This document shows, piece by piece, positions 1 through 6,747 of a stretch of 64,000 bases of DNA. The notes beneath the pieces were generated by a model, which did not search any database, was not told the origin of the DNA, and saw only the letters and a program-made list of their open reading frames with translations. The position numbers and the translations under genes are program-made. Positions within the stretch are counted from its first letter, which is position 1. The number at the start of each line of letters is the position of its first letter. The stretch lies in assembly GCF_003026215.1 (NCBI RefSeq), contig NZ_PYOC01000010.1:1-64000 (forward strand). Direction: 5' to 3'. Source of the stretch: Photobacterium indicum. GTDB lineage: Bacteria; Pseudomonadota; Gammaproteobacteria; Enterobacterales; Vibrionaceae.

Positions 1-81
1 CTGTATTTTTTAACGGCTTTTACCCTATTCGATATTTTATTTACGGGCATTGTGCCTGATCCAAAACGCGCGGGGCTTTAA
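1..81 (+). CDS. C-terminal end of a pIII-like filamentous phage adsorption protein (partial)
   Basis: Only the last 26 codons are present; the reading frame enters from the left edge and stops with TAA at 79-81. The visible residues form a hydrophobic stretch (LYFLTAFTLFDILF) followed by a short polar tail with PDPKRAG. In inoviruses the gene just before the pVI/Ace gene encodes the minor tip protein pIII (OrfU in CTX-phi), which binds the host pilus and TolA and is held in the inner membrane by a C-terminal helix. The position and the hydrophobic tail fit that. The next gene starts 2 bases later. The identity rests on gene order and one likely membrane segment, as too little sequence remains for a family match. 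Confidence 0.55.
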   Translation: MYFLTAFTLFDILFTGIVPDPKRAGL

Positions 82-83
82 TC

Positions 84-449
84 ATGATTGCTTTACTTCC
101 TATTCTTACGGGTATCGGTACCGCATTGCGTCTCCCTGCCCTTGTATCGTCAATCTTTGCTGTGGCGATGTCTGTTTTTGGCTGGTTCTTAACGTGGTTT
201 ACGAAAAGAACGGCGATGAATTTAACCATTATCGCTTTGGTGTCTGCGTTGGCGTTGGTCAACTTGCTTGCCTTGAAAGGTATTTTATCGGGCTTGTCGT
301 ATGTTCTCCCTCCAGGTATCTCTGAGGGGTTTGCCATGGTCATTCCTTCTAATGCGCCAGCTTGCCTTTCTGCTGTGTTTTCCGCTCGGGTTATTCGCTG
401 GGTTTGGGAATGGAAAGCATGGGCTATTGCGTGGATGAGTCACGTTTAA
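84..449 (+). CDS. Inovirus minor coat protein, pVI/Ace-like (DUF2523 type)
   Basis: This 121-residue protein lies between the pIII-like tail and zot, the place of ace in CTX-phi and of gene VI in Ff phages. It has hydrophobic segments at about residues 1-36 and 47-77, joined by a short charged loop (TKRTAMN), and a Trp-rich C-terminus (RVIRWVWEWKAWAIAW). pVI-type proteins cap the end of the virion that leaves the cell last and sit in the inner membrane before assembly. Zot starts 9 bases downstream behind a clear AAGGAGG ribosome site. Length and layout match the DUF2523 family, which is weakly conserved in sequence. Confidence 0.75.
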   Translation: MIALLPILTGIGTALRLPALVSSIFAVAMSVFGWFLTWFTKRTAMNLTIIALVSALALVNLLALKGILSGLSYVLPPGISEGFAMVIPSNAPACLSAVFSARVIRWVWEWKAWAIAWMSHV

Positions 450-458
450 GGAGGTGTT

Positions 459-1532
459 ATGGCTGTTTATGTTGTAACAGGTAAATTGGGTGGCGGTAAG
501 TCCATTATGTCAGTGGCGCGTATTCAGGAGCGTTTACAAAAAGGCTGCAAGGTCGCGACTAATCTGGATTTGAACTTGGTGGCATTGCTAGGACGAAAAG
601 CCAAACAGAGCCGTGTGTTACGTGTGCCTGATAAACCTTGTCTGGATGATTTACTCGCCATTGGTAAAGGCAATATCACACTTGGTAAACCCATCTTTGA
701 TGAAAATAAAAACGGCTTATTGGTGCTTGATGAGTGTGGTACTTGGTTTAATTCTCGGTCTTGGAATGACAAAGGCCGTCAAGAGATTATCAACTGGCTG
801 CTTCATGCGCGTAAATTGGGCTGGGACATTATTTTTATTGTTCAACACCTTTCAATCATTGATAAACAAGCGCGTTTAACCTTGGCTGAGCATGTGGTTT
901 TTTGTAAGCGAACTGACCGCATTATGATCCCTTTTCTTGGTACGTTAATCAAAGCATTTACAGGTAATGCGGTTCGATTGCCCAAGGTACATATGGGTAT
1001 TGTGAAATACGGTGACGAACAAAATGCGCTGACGGTTGACCGTTGGAGTTGTTGGGGCGCGGGGTTGTACTCGGCTTACGATACACGACAAGTTTTCTCT
1101 CATAACTATGAGCACGGTGTGTTCTCGTACTTGCCGCCTTATTACACCAATTACCGCTATCGCGTGCCAATGAATATAAGGAATCTCATGCGTATTACTC
1201 GTATCTATTTAAAAAAAGTTTCTCGCCCGTTGGCGTTCTTGGCGGGTATCACTGTCTCCTACTTCATTTTTGATTCAGGTGATGACGGGATTATCTCGCA
1301 AGCAGTTGCCAGCGTTGAATCGGTGGATGTCTCAGCGTACAAAAATTATAAGATTGTGTCTTATTCTAAAATGCCCAATGCCACGCCTTTCTATACGCTC
1401 AAGCTCGACGATAAAACCATTACCTCAGACACTCTCACGAAACTGGGATTAACTCTAACTAACGTGTCTCGCTGTCAGTTGAAGATCACCAACCAAAAGC
1501 AAGAATCACTTTCTCTAACGTGTGGGCGCTAA
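459..1532 (+). CDS. zot: Zot/pI-type filamentous phage assembly ATPase
   Basis: A 357-residue inner-membrane ATPase that drives extrusion of filamentous phage through the secretin channel. The N-terminal nucleotide-binding domain has a Walker A motif, GKLGGGKS, at residues 8-15 and a Walker B-like LLVLDECG at about residues 88-95. A single membrane helix (PLAFLAGITVSYFIF) lies at about residues 257-271, followed by a periplasmic domain of about 85 residues. This is the usual architecture of CTX-phi Zot and Ff pI. The start follows a strong AAGGAGG site. The stop lies 1 base before the secretin start, so the two are probably translationally coupled. Confidence 0.93.
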   Translation: MAVYVVTGKLGGGKSIMSVARIQERLQKGCKVATNLDLNLVALLGRKAKQSRVLRVPDKPCLDDLLAIGKGNITLGKPIFDENKNGLLVLDECGTWFNSRSWNDKGRQEIINWLLHARKLGWDIIFIVQHLSIIDKQARLTLAEHVVFCKRTDRIMIPFLGTLIKAFTGNAVRLPKVHMGIVKYGDEQNALTVDRWSCWGAGLYSAYDTRQVFSHNYEHGVFSYLPPYYTNYRYRVPMNIRNLMRITRIYLKKVSRPLAFLAGITVSYFIFDSGDDGIISQAVASVESVDVSAYKNYKIVSYSKMPNATPFYTLKLDDKTITSDTLTKLGLTLTNVSRCQLKITNQKQESLSLTCGR

Positions 1533-1533
1533 T

Positions 1534-2754
1534 ATGAAACGTTTCTTTTTCCTTGTTGCTCTAGTTCTTGCCCTGCCCGTTAATGCCAAGTTAATTGACG
1601 GATTTGAGGCGCACAATATGCCGATTACTGAATTTGTCGATTGGTACTCTGATGCGTTGAAATTGAATGTGATTGTCGATGATGGTGTTAAGGGTGCGGT
1701 GTCCTTCTCTGCACCTGAATTAGACACCAACGACTTTCAGCCTTTTGTTGATGCGGTACTGGTTTCAAATGGCTTTAAAATGACGCCTGATGACGGTTTT
1801 TACCGTCTATCACTGGTCGGTATCAATGATTCAAAGAAAGATGAAAAGCTGGTTATCGTACCGCCAGTGACAAAGTTCTATGATTTGAATTATGTTGAAA
1901 ACGTTAAGATAAGTGACTTGATTCAAGCGGTATTGACGGCTTATTCAAAAAATACAGGCGAGATGCAAACCGCCTACTCGGTGATTACCTTACCCAACAT
2001 CAACGCGATGATTGTTACGGGGTCACCTTCTCAATTGACGCAAGTTGATAACCTGATTACGCGTATTGATGTCAGACGTAAACAGGTGTTGATTGATGCG
2101 GTTGTAATGGATACCCGCCTTGGTGACAGTGAATCTATTGGTGTCAGTTTAGATGTGCTGTTAGAGAGCGCGGGATTTCGTTTGATCTCTAATCCGGTGG
2201 CGTCGATTAAAGAAACCTTTAAGGGTGGCAATATCATTTATGACAAAGGTGATGTAAGTGCCCTCGTCACGGCCATTACGCAAAATCAGAATACTAAGCT
2301 CTTATCTAAACCGTATCTGTTGGTGATGGATAGAGAAAAAGGCTCTATCAATGTGGGTCAGAACGTGCCCTTCTTAGTCTCCACTGAAACTTCAAACAAT
2401 GGTTCGTTAGTGCAGAAAATAGAAAGGCAAAATGTCGGGCTGGGTTTGAGTGTTGTACCGCATATTGTGAATGATTCCGTGGTTCTCACGATTAACCAAA
2501 CATCATCGAGCGTGTCTGACAGTGATATTGCCTCCGATATTATTACCAACAATCGAGAAATAAACACAGTGGTTCAAGTACTGGATGGTCAATCTATTAT
2601 CTTGGGTGGTTTAGTATCGGATGAGTCGAGAAAATCAGAATCAGGTGTGCCGTTATTGAAAGATATACCGTGGATTGGTGGGCTATTCAGAACGACTTCT
2701 GACAAGTCGGTAAGCTCTCAAATGTCCGTGTTAATCAAGGTCACGGTAATATAG
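1534..2754 (+). CDS. Phage-encoded pIV-type secretin
   Basis: A 406-residue outer-membrane secretin that forms the exit channel for the phage. Starting at the ATG at 1534 gives a clean signal peptide (MKRFFFLVALVLALPVNA); an upstream GTG at 1522 would bury it. The N-terminal part resembles STN/N0 domains, and the C-terminal secretin core carries the hallmark GVPLLKDIPWIGGLF followed by a beta-rich end. CTX-phi and many Vibrio inoviruses lack their own secretin and use the host EpsD, so a dedicated copy here makes this phage export module more self-contained. The frame is intact. It directly follows zot. Confidence 0.9.
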   Translation: MKRFFFLVALVLALPVNAKLIDGFEAHNMPITEFVDWYSDALKLNVIVDDGVKGAVSFSAPELDTNDFQPFVDAVLVSNGFKMTPDDGFYRLSLVGINDSKKDEKLVIVPPVTKFYDLNYVENVKISDLIQAVLTAYSKNTGEMQTAYSVITLPNINAMIVTGSPSQLTQVDNLITRIDVRRKQVLIDAVVMDTRLGDSESIGVSLDVLLESAGFRLISNPVASIKETFKGGNIIYDKGDVSALVTAITQNQNTKLLSKPYLLVMDREKGSINVGQNVPFLVSTETSNNGSLVQKIERQNVGLGLSVVPHIVNDSVVLTINQTSSSVSDSDIASDIITNNREINTVVQVLDGQSIILGGLVSDESRKSESGVPLLKDIPWIGGLFRTTSDKSVSSQMSVLIKVTVI

Positions 2755-3189
2755 CATTTCTGGTATGTTATTTTTTGACGTATCAGTATGTCATTTTTTA
2801 ACGTACCTTTTTATTTACGAAGTCTACCTTCGCTTAGTTCCTGAGCTTCACAAAATGGCGTAGCCATATAAGACCACTCTCTATAGTCCAATTTTTCGGC
2901 ATAGTTTACTGGTCGAAACCGCGACAGGCTCAAAAATCCACATAACCGCCCTTCATACTGCCAAGCCGCTCTTACTGTTAGATAAACCACTAAAGATATG
3001 ATTTTTAGTGGTTAACCTTAAAATCATCATGAATCTGAATTGATAACATGATCAATATCATATGCACTGATGTTGGTAATCCTCTTTTGGGTGTTTTTTG
3101 TATAATTAACCATACATAAAGAGCTAGAATAGTGATAAATGATCGTTAAGTACCAATTTTGGTAGAACTTATAATTAAGGTGATTACAA
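2755..3189. other. Noncoding stretch between phage secretin and TIR gene
   Basis: This 435-base gap holds the 20-bp direct repeats, a perfect 10-bp hairpin (2985-2994 with 3004-3013, stem AACCACTAAA type) that could act as a terminator, and a small palindrome TACCAATTTTGGTA near 3150. No convincing ORF is seen on either strand. The bases from about 3030 onward are AT-rich and probably contain the promoter of the TIR-caspase pair. In CTX-phi-like phages the toxin genes are inserted at the equivalent place, and this gap may be the seam of such an insertion. Confidence 0.5.
2763..2805 (+). repeat. Two 20-bp direct repeats, 23-bp period
   Basis: Positions 2763-2782 and 2786-2805 match at 18 of 20 bases (core GTATGT-ATTTTTT-ACGTA) and are separated by 3 bases. 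They lie just after the secretin stop. The spacing of about two helical turns suits a binding site for a regulator or a phage replication or recombination protein. No function is proven. Confidence 0.5.
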
Positions 3190-3591
3190 ATGAGTAAAAC
3201 ATATCGTTTATTTATTAGCCATTCTTGGAATTATGATAAAAATTATCAAAAAGTCGTTGAGATGATTACTGACCAAGGGATTAGCTTTTATGACCATTCA
3301 GTCCCTAAAGATGATCCAATTCATACAGATGGGACAGATGCACAACTTCATGATGCAATAGAAGCTAAAATGAAAGGAACAAGTTGCATCTTAATTTTGG
3401 CTGGTATGTACGCAACACACAGCAAGTGGATTAATAAAGAAATTAAAATAGCGCAAAGTTATGGAAAAAAAATAATAGCAATTGAACCTTGGGGAGCAGA
3501 GAAAACTTCAAAGGTAGTAAAGGATGCATCACACAAAATTGTCAAATGGCAAGGAAAATCAATTGCTGATGCTATCAAGGAGTTAGGTTAA
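3190..3591 (+). CDS. TIR-like signalling protein (ThsB-type, type IV Thoeris-like)
   Basis: A 133-residue stand-alone protein with the fold signature of the ThsB/DUF1863-like TIR group. It begins with a beta-strand reading YRLFISHSW, then YDKNYQKVVEMI, and later strands CILILAGMY and KKIIAIEPWG typical of the flavodoxin-like core. In Thoeris, ThsB-type TIR proteins sense phage infection and convert NAD into a cyclic ADP-ribose-type signal for the effector. The stop codon and the ATG of the caspase-like gene overlap by 1 base (TTAATG), so the pair is co-translated. The ribosome site is AAGGTG. Family assignment is by eye. The exact signal and trigger cannot be read from the sequence. Confidence 0.8.
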   Translation: MSKTYRLFISHSWNYDKNYQKVVEMITDQGISFYDHSVPKDDPIHTDGTDAQLHDAIEAKMKGTSCILILAGMYATHSKWINKEIKIAQSYGKKIIAIEPWGAEKTSKVVKDASHKIVKWQGKSIADAIKELG

Positions 3592-4544
3592 TGCGTAAAG
3601 CTTTAGTTGTAGGTATCGATCATTACGATTCTATTTCTAATTTGTTTGGCTGTGTTAATGATGCCTATTCAGTAAAAAGTGTATTAGAACGACATGGCGA
3701 TGGGTCATTAAACTTTAGTATTAAATTAATAACAGCTACAAATGAAGATAGCAAAATAACTCGTAAAGAGCTTAAGCATCAAGTTAAAGAGTTATTCGAA
3801 GATAATAGTGACATAGCATTATTTTACTTTGCTGGTCACGGGCATATCGAAAGTACTGGTGGTTATCTTATGGCATCAGATAGTGAAGACGGTGACGATG
3901 GTTTTCCATTAGATGAATTATTAACAATAGCAAATGCCTCTCCAGCTAAAAGTAAAGTTATAGTTTTAGATAGTTGTCACTCTGGAATTGCTGGAAGTCC
4001 GGTTGTTAGCGGTAATAATGCATTACTAGCTGAGGGAATTACTATTTTAACTGCATCGAGTGCCAGTCAATATGCGCAGGAAAAAAATGGTTCTGGTGTG
4101 TTCACTAGCTTGTTTGTTGATGCCTTAAGTGGAGGTGCATCTAACCTAGTTGGTGATGTTACACCAGGTAGCATTTATGCACATATCGACCAATCTCTAG
4201 GACCTTGGGAACAAAGACCTATATTTAAAACTAATGTTAGAAATTTTACAACCTTAAGAAAAGTACAGCCTCCAATTCAGCTTTCTGACCTAAAAAAGAT
4301 AACTGCTTTATTTGATAATCCAATCGTTGAATTTAAATTAGATCCAAGCTTTGAACCTGATTCTGAAGTGGCTAATGAAGGGAACACTGAGCAATTTGCT
4401 ATTTTACAGAAATTCAATCGTATAAACTTAGTCGTGCCTGTAGGTGAAGATCATATGTACTATGCCGCTATGAATTCTAAATCATGCAAATTGACTGTTC
4501 TAGGTGCGCATTACTGGAACCTTGTTAATAACGAACGCATATAG
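3591..4544 (+). CDS. Caspase-like (peptidase C14) protease, probable Thoeris effector
   Basis: A 317-residue protein whose first 220 residues form a caspase-like domain. The catalytic His is in ALFYFAGHGH (about residue 83) and the catalytic Cys in VIVLDSCHSG (about residue 126). The N-terminus KALVVGIDHYDSI is the standard first strand of bacterial C14 peptidases. The remaining ~95 residues match nothing I recognise and may be the sensing region. TIR plus caspase pairs are known as type IV Thoeris, where the TIR product activates the protease and infected cells die. Adjacency and 1-base overlap with the TIR gene support that role here; it is an inference. Confidence 0.82.
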   Translation: MRKALVVGIDHYDSISNLFGCVNDAYSVKSVLERHGDGSLNFSIKLITATNEDSKITRKELKHQVKELFEDNSDIALFYFAGHGHIESTGGYLMASDSEDGDDGFPLDELLTIANASPAKSKVIVLDSCHSGIAGSPVVSGNNALLAEGITILTASSASQYAQEKNGSGVFTSLFVDALSGGASNLVGDVTPGSIYAHIDQSLGPWEQRPIFKTNVRNFTTLRKVQPPIQLSDLKKITALFDNPIVEFKLDPSFEPDSEVANEGNTEQFAILQKFNRINLVVPVGEDHMYYAAMNSKSCKLTVLGAHYWNLVNNERI

Positions 4545-4566
4545 CGTTTTCTTTTACCGTTCGAAT

Positions 4567-4594
4567 AAGAACGACTTTTTAAAGTCGTTCTTTG
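4567..4594 (+). terminator. Hairpin after the caspase-like gene
   Basis: A near-perfect stem, AAGAACGACTTT paired with AAAGTCGTTCTTT around a 2-base loop, lies 22 bases past the caspase stop. It is followed by TTTGTTTGATG, so it can act as an intrinsic terminator. The next ORF starts right after it, so this gene either has its own promoter elsewhere or depends on read-through. Confidence 0.65.
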
Positions 4595-4598
4595 TTTG

Positions 4599-5117
4599 AT
4601 GTTGTTATATACAAAGGAAGGTTACATCGAAACTTTAGAATATTTGAAAGATCGATACGTAGAAGAACAAGCGCGCTTTAATCATTTTGAAGCAAAATGT
4701 TCAAAATTATTAACTTTTCTGACTGGGGTTATTGGTGGTTTAAGCATTTGGGCTGGATTCGTTAAAAGTACTCTTTTTTCACCATCAACTCCTGTTAGTT
4801 GGATACAGCTATTTCTATTTTGTTTAGCGTTAATTTGTATAGCATGTGCATGGGGACACTCACTTTTGGCTATTAAAATTGGTGACTGTCCCGTTTTACC
4901 GAAAAGTGGTGCTGCAGCTATGTATATACAAGAATCAACAGAACAAAAACGCTGTGAATATATATTTGAGTGCTACGTTGGCACATTATCACAATTGTCT
5001 GAAGTGATAGATAATAAATCAATCAACCTAGAGCATGCATACGATGAGCTAACTTATAGCGCTTGGGCTTTAGGTATACTAGGAATAGTAACTATTGGAA
5101 TGGAGATCATAATATGA
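4599..5117 (+). CDS. Three-helix membrane protein of the defence cassette (SLATT/PycTM-like layout)
   Basis: About 172 residues. An amphipathic N-terminal region ends in RFNHFEAKCSKLLTF and runs into two membrane helices (about residues 38-56 and 68-90). A soluble helical segment follows, then a third hydrophobic helix at the very C-terminus. An N-terminal helix leading into paired membrane helices is typical of SLATT and Pycsar-type membrane effectors, which kill by making the membrane leak, but I do not claim a firm family match. The start is uncertain: a TTG at 4596 and an ATG at 4599 directly follow a terminator hairpin, and a good AAGGAAGG site at 4613-4620 has no standard start codon at the usual distance. 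The stop overlaps the next small gene (ATGA). Confidence 0.65.
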   Translation: MLLYTKEGYIETLEYLKDRYVEEQARFNHFEAKCSKLLTFLTGVIGGLSIWAGFVKSTLFSPSTPVSWIQLFLFCLALICIACAWGHSLLAIKIGDCPVLPKSGAAAMYIQESTEQKRCEYIFECYVGTLSQLSEVIDNKSINLEHAYDELTYSAWALGILGIVTIGMEIII

Positions 5118-5221
5118 CAGATAAGAAAGTCCCTCAAAACAAGAATGAGAAACCTGCAACAACTGAATATGTTAAACGGTCAAAAGAGCCCGTAAATAAC
5201 AAAAAAAATAATAGTCGTTAA
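5114..5221 (+). CDS. 35-residue polar protein, first of two tandem copies
   Basis: A very small, hydrophilic, Lys/Asn-rich protein without hydrophobic segments. Its start overlaps the stop of the membrane-protein gene by ATGA and is preceded by a GGAG site 7 bases upstream, so it looks translationally coupled. It shares the blocks KVPQN, TTEYVK and SKEPVNN with the gene 22 bases downstream, and the DNA is also alike. Preservation of two in-frame copies with their own ribosome sites argues that it is a real gene. I do not recognise the family. It may be an inhibitor or partner of the membrane protein, or a small structural peptide. Confidence 0.6.
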   Translation: MTDKKVPQNKNEKPATTEYVKRSKEPVNNKKNNSR

Positions 5222-5243
5222 TCATTAAAATGGAGAAAAAGAG

Positions 5244-5342
5244 ATGTCAGATAATAAAGTTCCTCAAAACAATAACCAAAAGCCGCCAACAACTGAGTAT
5301 GTTAAGAAATCTAAAGAGCCAGTAAACAACGATAAAAAGTAA
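5244..5342 (+). CDS. 32-residue polar protein, second tandem copy
   Basis: This gene repeats the previous one after a 22-base spacer: the N-terminal MSDNKVPQN, the central PPTTEYVKKSKEP and the Asn/Lys-rich tail correspond position by position. About two thirds of residues are identical by eye. A GGAGAAAAAGAG ribosome site precedes the ATG. Differences are mostly conservative (K/N, A/P, R/K), which suggests selection on the protein rather than a recent copying error. Function unknown. Confidence 0.6.
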   Translation: MSDNKVPQNNNQKPPTTEYVKKSKEPVNNDKK

Positions 5343-5606
5343 AATTTCAAAATAATTAGGGTGATGCGTTACACTTTACGTTTTGACGATGGAGTAAATC
5401 ATTACTCTTACTCTTCAATTCGTTAGGTGTACGTATACCTTATAAGCCTATGGAAGGAGTGAAAATATTTGAGCTTTACATGAATCAACAGCGAGCACCA
5501 TGCTAGTTTGATCTTTAAGTTGTTGTGTAGATACTTTTATATGCCCTTATATCGTTGAAGACAGTATTATACCTTTCAATAGTTTCGACTCGAGGAGAAA
5601 TATTAT
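5343..5606. other. Gap before the TIR/NDRT-like gene, no gene seen
   Basis: 264 AT-rich bases without a convincing ORF. A 20-codon ORF from 5363 lacks supporting features. The stretch probably holds the promoter of the downstream gene, with a candidate SD GAGGAGA at 5592-5598. Confidence 0.4.
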
Positions 5607-6140
5607 ATGGGGAAATCAATTTTTTTGAGTTATCCACGTCCTTACAATGATGAGCAACAAGCTTTTATAGATAGTTTGTCGGTATATTTGTGTCAGCGTG
5701 GATATGAGCCAAGAACATTAGGTGTTACAGATTATGATATGGATGCTCCACTTAAAGCGATAAGGAGACTGATGTTAGAGTCTAACGGTCTCATAACTAT
5801 AGCTTTTAGAAGAGCTCAAATCATAGAAGGTATTGGAAAACCAAATACTTCGGATGTATATTCGCTAAACGGTAAGTGGTTAACAAGCCCTTATAGTCAC
5901 ATTGAGCCTGCAATGGCTTTTCAAATTGGTCTTCCGGTATTAATAATACGAGAAGTTGGTGTCATAGCTGACGGTATTTTAGAGCAAGGTGTATTGGGGA
6001 CATATATGCCAGAGTTTAACTTGGAAAACTCCCCAACTGAATACCTTGAATCTAATGAGTTTGCTCAGGTTATTCGTAAATGGGAGTCACAAGTAGAGCG
6101 TGTAGTTGAAAATAAAGGCAGTCCTCCTCAATTGTACTAA
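5607..6140 (+). CDS. Possible TIR/deoxyribosyltransferase-fold protein next to the defence cassette
   Basis: A 177-residue soluble protein. It opens with SIFLSYPRPYND, similar to the first strand and loop of TIR and STALD-type domains. In the middle it has SPYSHIEPAMAFQIGLPVLI, where a Glu lies ahead of a helix and a buried strand, much like the catalytic Glu of NAD-processing TIR proteins and nucleoside 2-deoxyribosyltransferases. The start follows GAGGAGAAATATT. It stands alone after a 264-base gap and is transcribed in the same direction as the cassette. I infer a nucleotide-processing or sensor role in phage defence, but the family name is uncertain. Confidence 0.5.
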   Translation: MGKSIFLSYPRPYNDEQQAFIDSLSVYLCQRGYEPRTLGVTDYDMDAPLKAIRRLMLESNGLITIAFRRAQIIEGIGKPNTSDVYSLNGKWLTSPYSHIEPAMAFQIGLPVLIIREVGVIADGILEQGVLGTYMPEFNLENSPTEYLESNEFAQVIRKWESQVERVVENKGSPPQLY

Positions 6141-6276
6141 AGATATGAAGTTATCAAATTTACAGGGTTCTTTGATAATCTGAGAGTTAAAAGCTGTTGG
6201 ATAATAAACTAAGCAACAAAGTTTGATGAAAACTAACAGTCAACACCCTGCTGACTGTTAGGATGAGAGCTACTGA

Positions 6277-6729
6277 TTAACTGCTTCTGCGGCTCTTCGG
6301 TAGTTCTTTCAACTGCCTTGCTGTTCTAATTATTTTAGACATGTACTTCCTATCGCCTTCGGCTCCAATTTCAATTAAAGCATTTCCCGTTATTATCCTG
6401 TCAGGTGTCAATCCCCAACCACTTGGCGTTATTAACTCCCCTTTAGCCATACGCCATTGCCTCCAATTATCATCAATTGAAGACAATTCCCGTCCAGAAT
6501 AAAGTTTCATTAAGCGTCTACACTCTGGAGGAATCGGCTTTCCATCATCCCATCCCGTGACAGTCCTCACACTTTTAAAACAAAGTTCTGCTGTCTCTTT
6601 AATACTTAGCTTGCACAAGTACATACGAAAAATGAAGTTATCAGTTATTTGGTTACTATTATTCAATTGGACACTATTTTTAAAGCAATAGATTAAACCA
6701 GAATATGTAACTCGTTTAACATAACGAAC
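6277..6729 (-). CDS. DUF3653-type Vibrio filamentous phage protein
   Basis: A protein of about 150 residues with the signature of DUF3653 proteins found in Vibrio filamentous phages: FRMYLCKLSIKETAELCFKS, then VRTVTGWDDGKPIPPECRRL and GRELS, and a C-terminal ITPSGWGLTPDRI region. The centre resembles a helix-turn-helix, so a regulatory role in phage replication or lysogeny is plausible. The frame is open up to an ATG at 6759, but the dif-like att site occupies 6714-6742. The first 15-20 codons therefore look like a junction product, and the true start is uncertain (ATG at 6729-6731 or further in). A decayed copy lies at 8777-9028. Confidence 0.7.
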   Translation of the reverse strand, partial: VRYVKRVTYSGLIYCFKNSVQLNNSNQITDNFIFRMYLCKLSIKETAELCFKSVRTVTGWDDGKPIPPECRRLMKLYSGRELSSIDDNWRQWRMAKGELITPSGWGLTPDRIITGNALIEIGAEGDRKYMSKIIRTARQLKELPKSRRSS

Positions 6730-6742
6730 CATAATGCGCACT
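6714..6742 (-). repeat. dif-like XerCD recombination site, probable inovirus att
   Basis: Read on the minus strand this is the arm AGTGCGCATTA, a 7-base centre TGGTTCG and the arm TTATGTTAAAC. From memory of Vibrio dif1, the XerC arm is identical and the XerD arm differs only in the last base. Chromosomal dif has a 6-base centre, so the extra base suggests a phage att or a phage-host junction site. CTX-phi- and VGJ-type phages integrate at dif using host XerC/XerD. It lies at the edge of the phage block, where an att site is expected. Whether it also serves as the chromosome's working dif site cannot be judged here. Confidence 0.75.
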
Positions 6743-6747
6743 GGGCT

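Noticed and set aside
2763..2805. CRISPR-like repeat
   Set aside because: Only two imperfect copies with a 3-base gap; no spacers and no cas genes in the window.
5363..5425. 20-codon ORF in the gap before the TIR/NDRT-like gene
   Set aside because: Too short, with no ribosome site or conserved feature.
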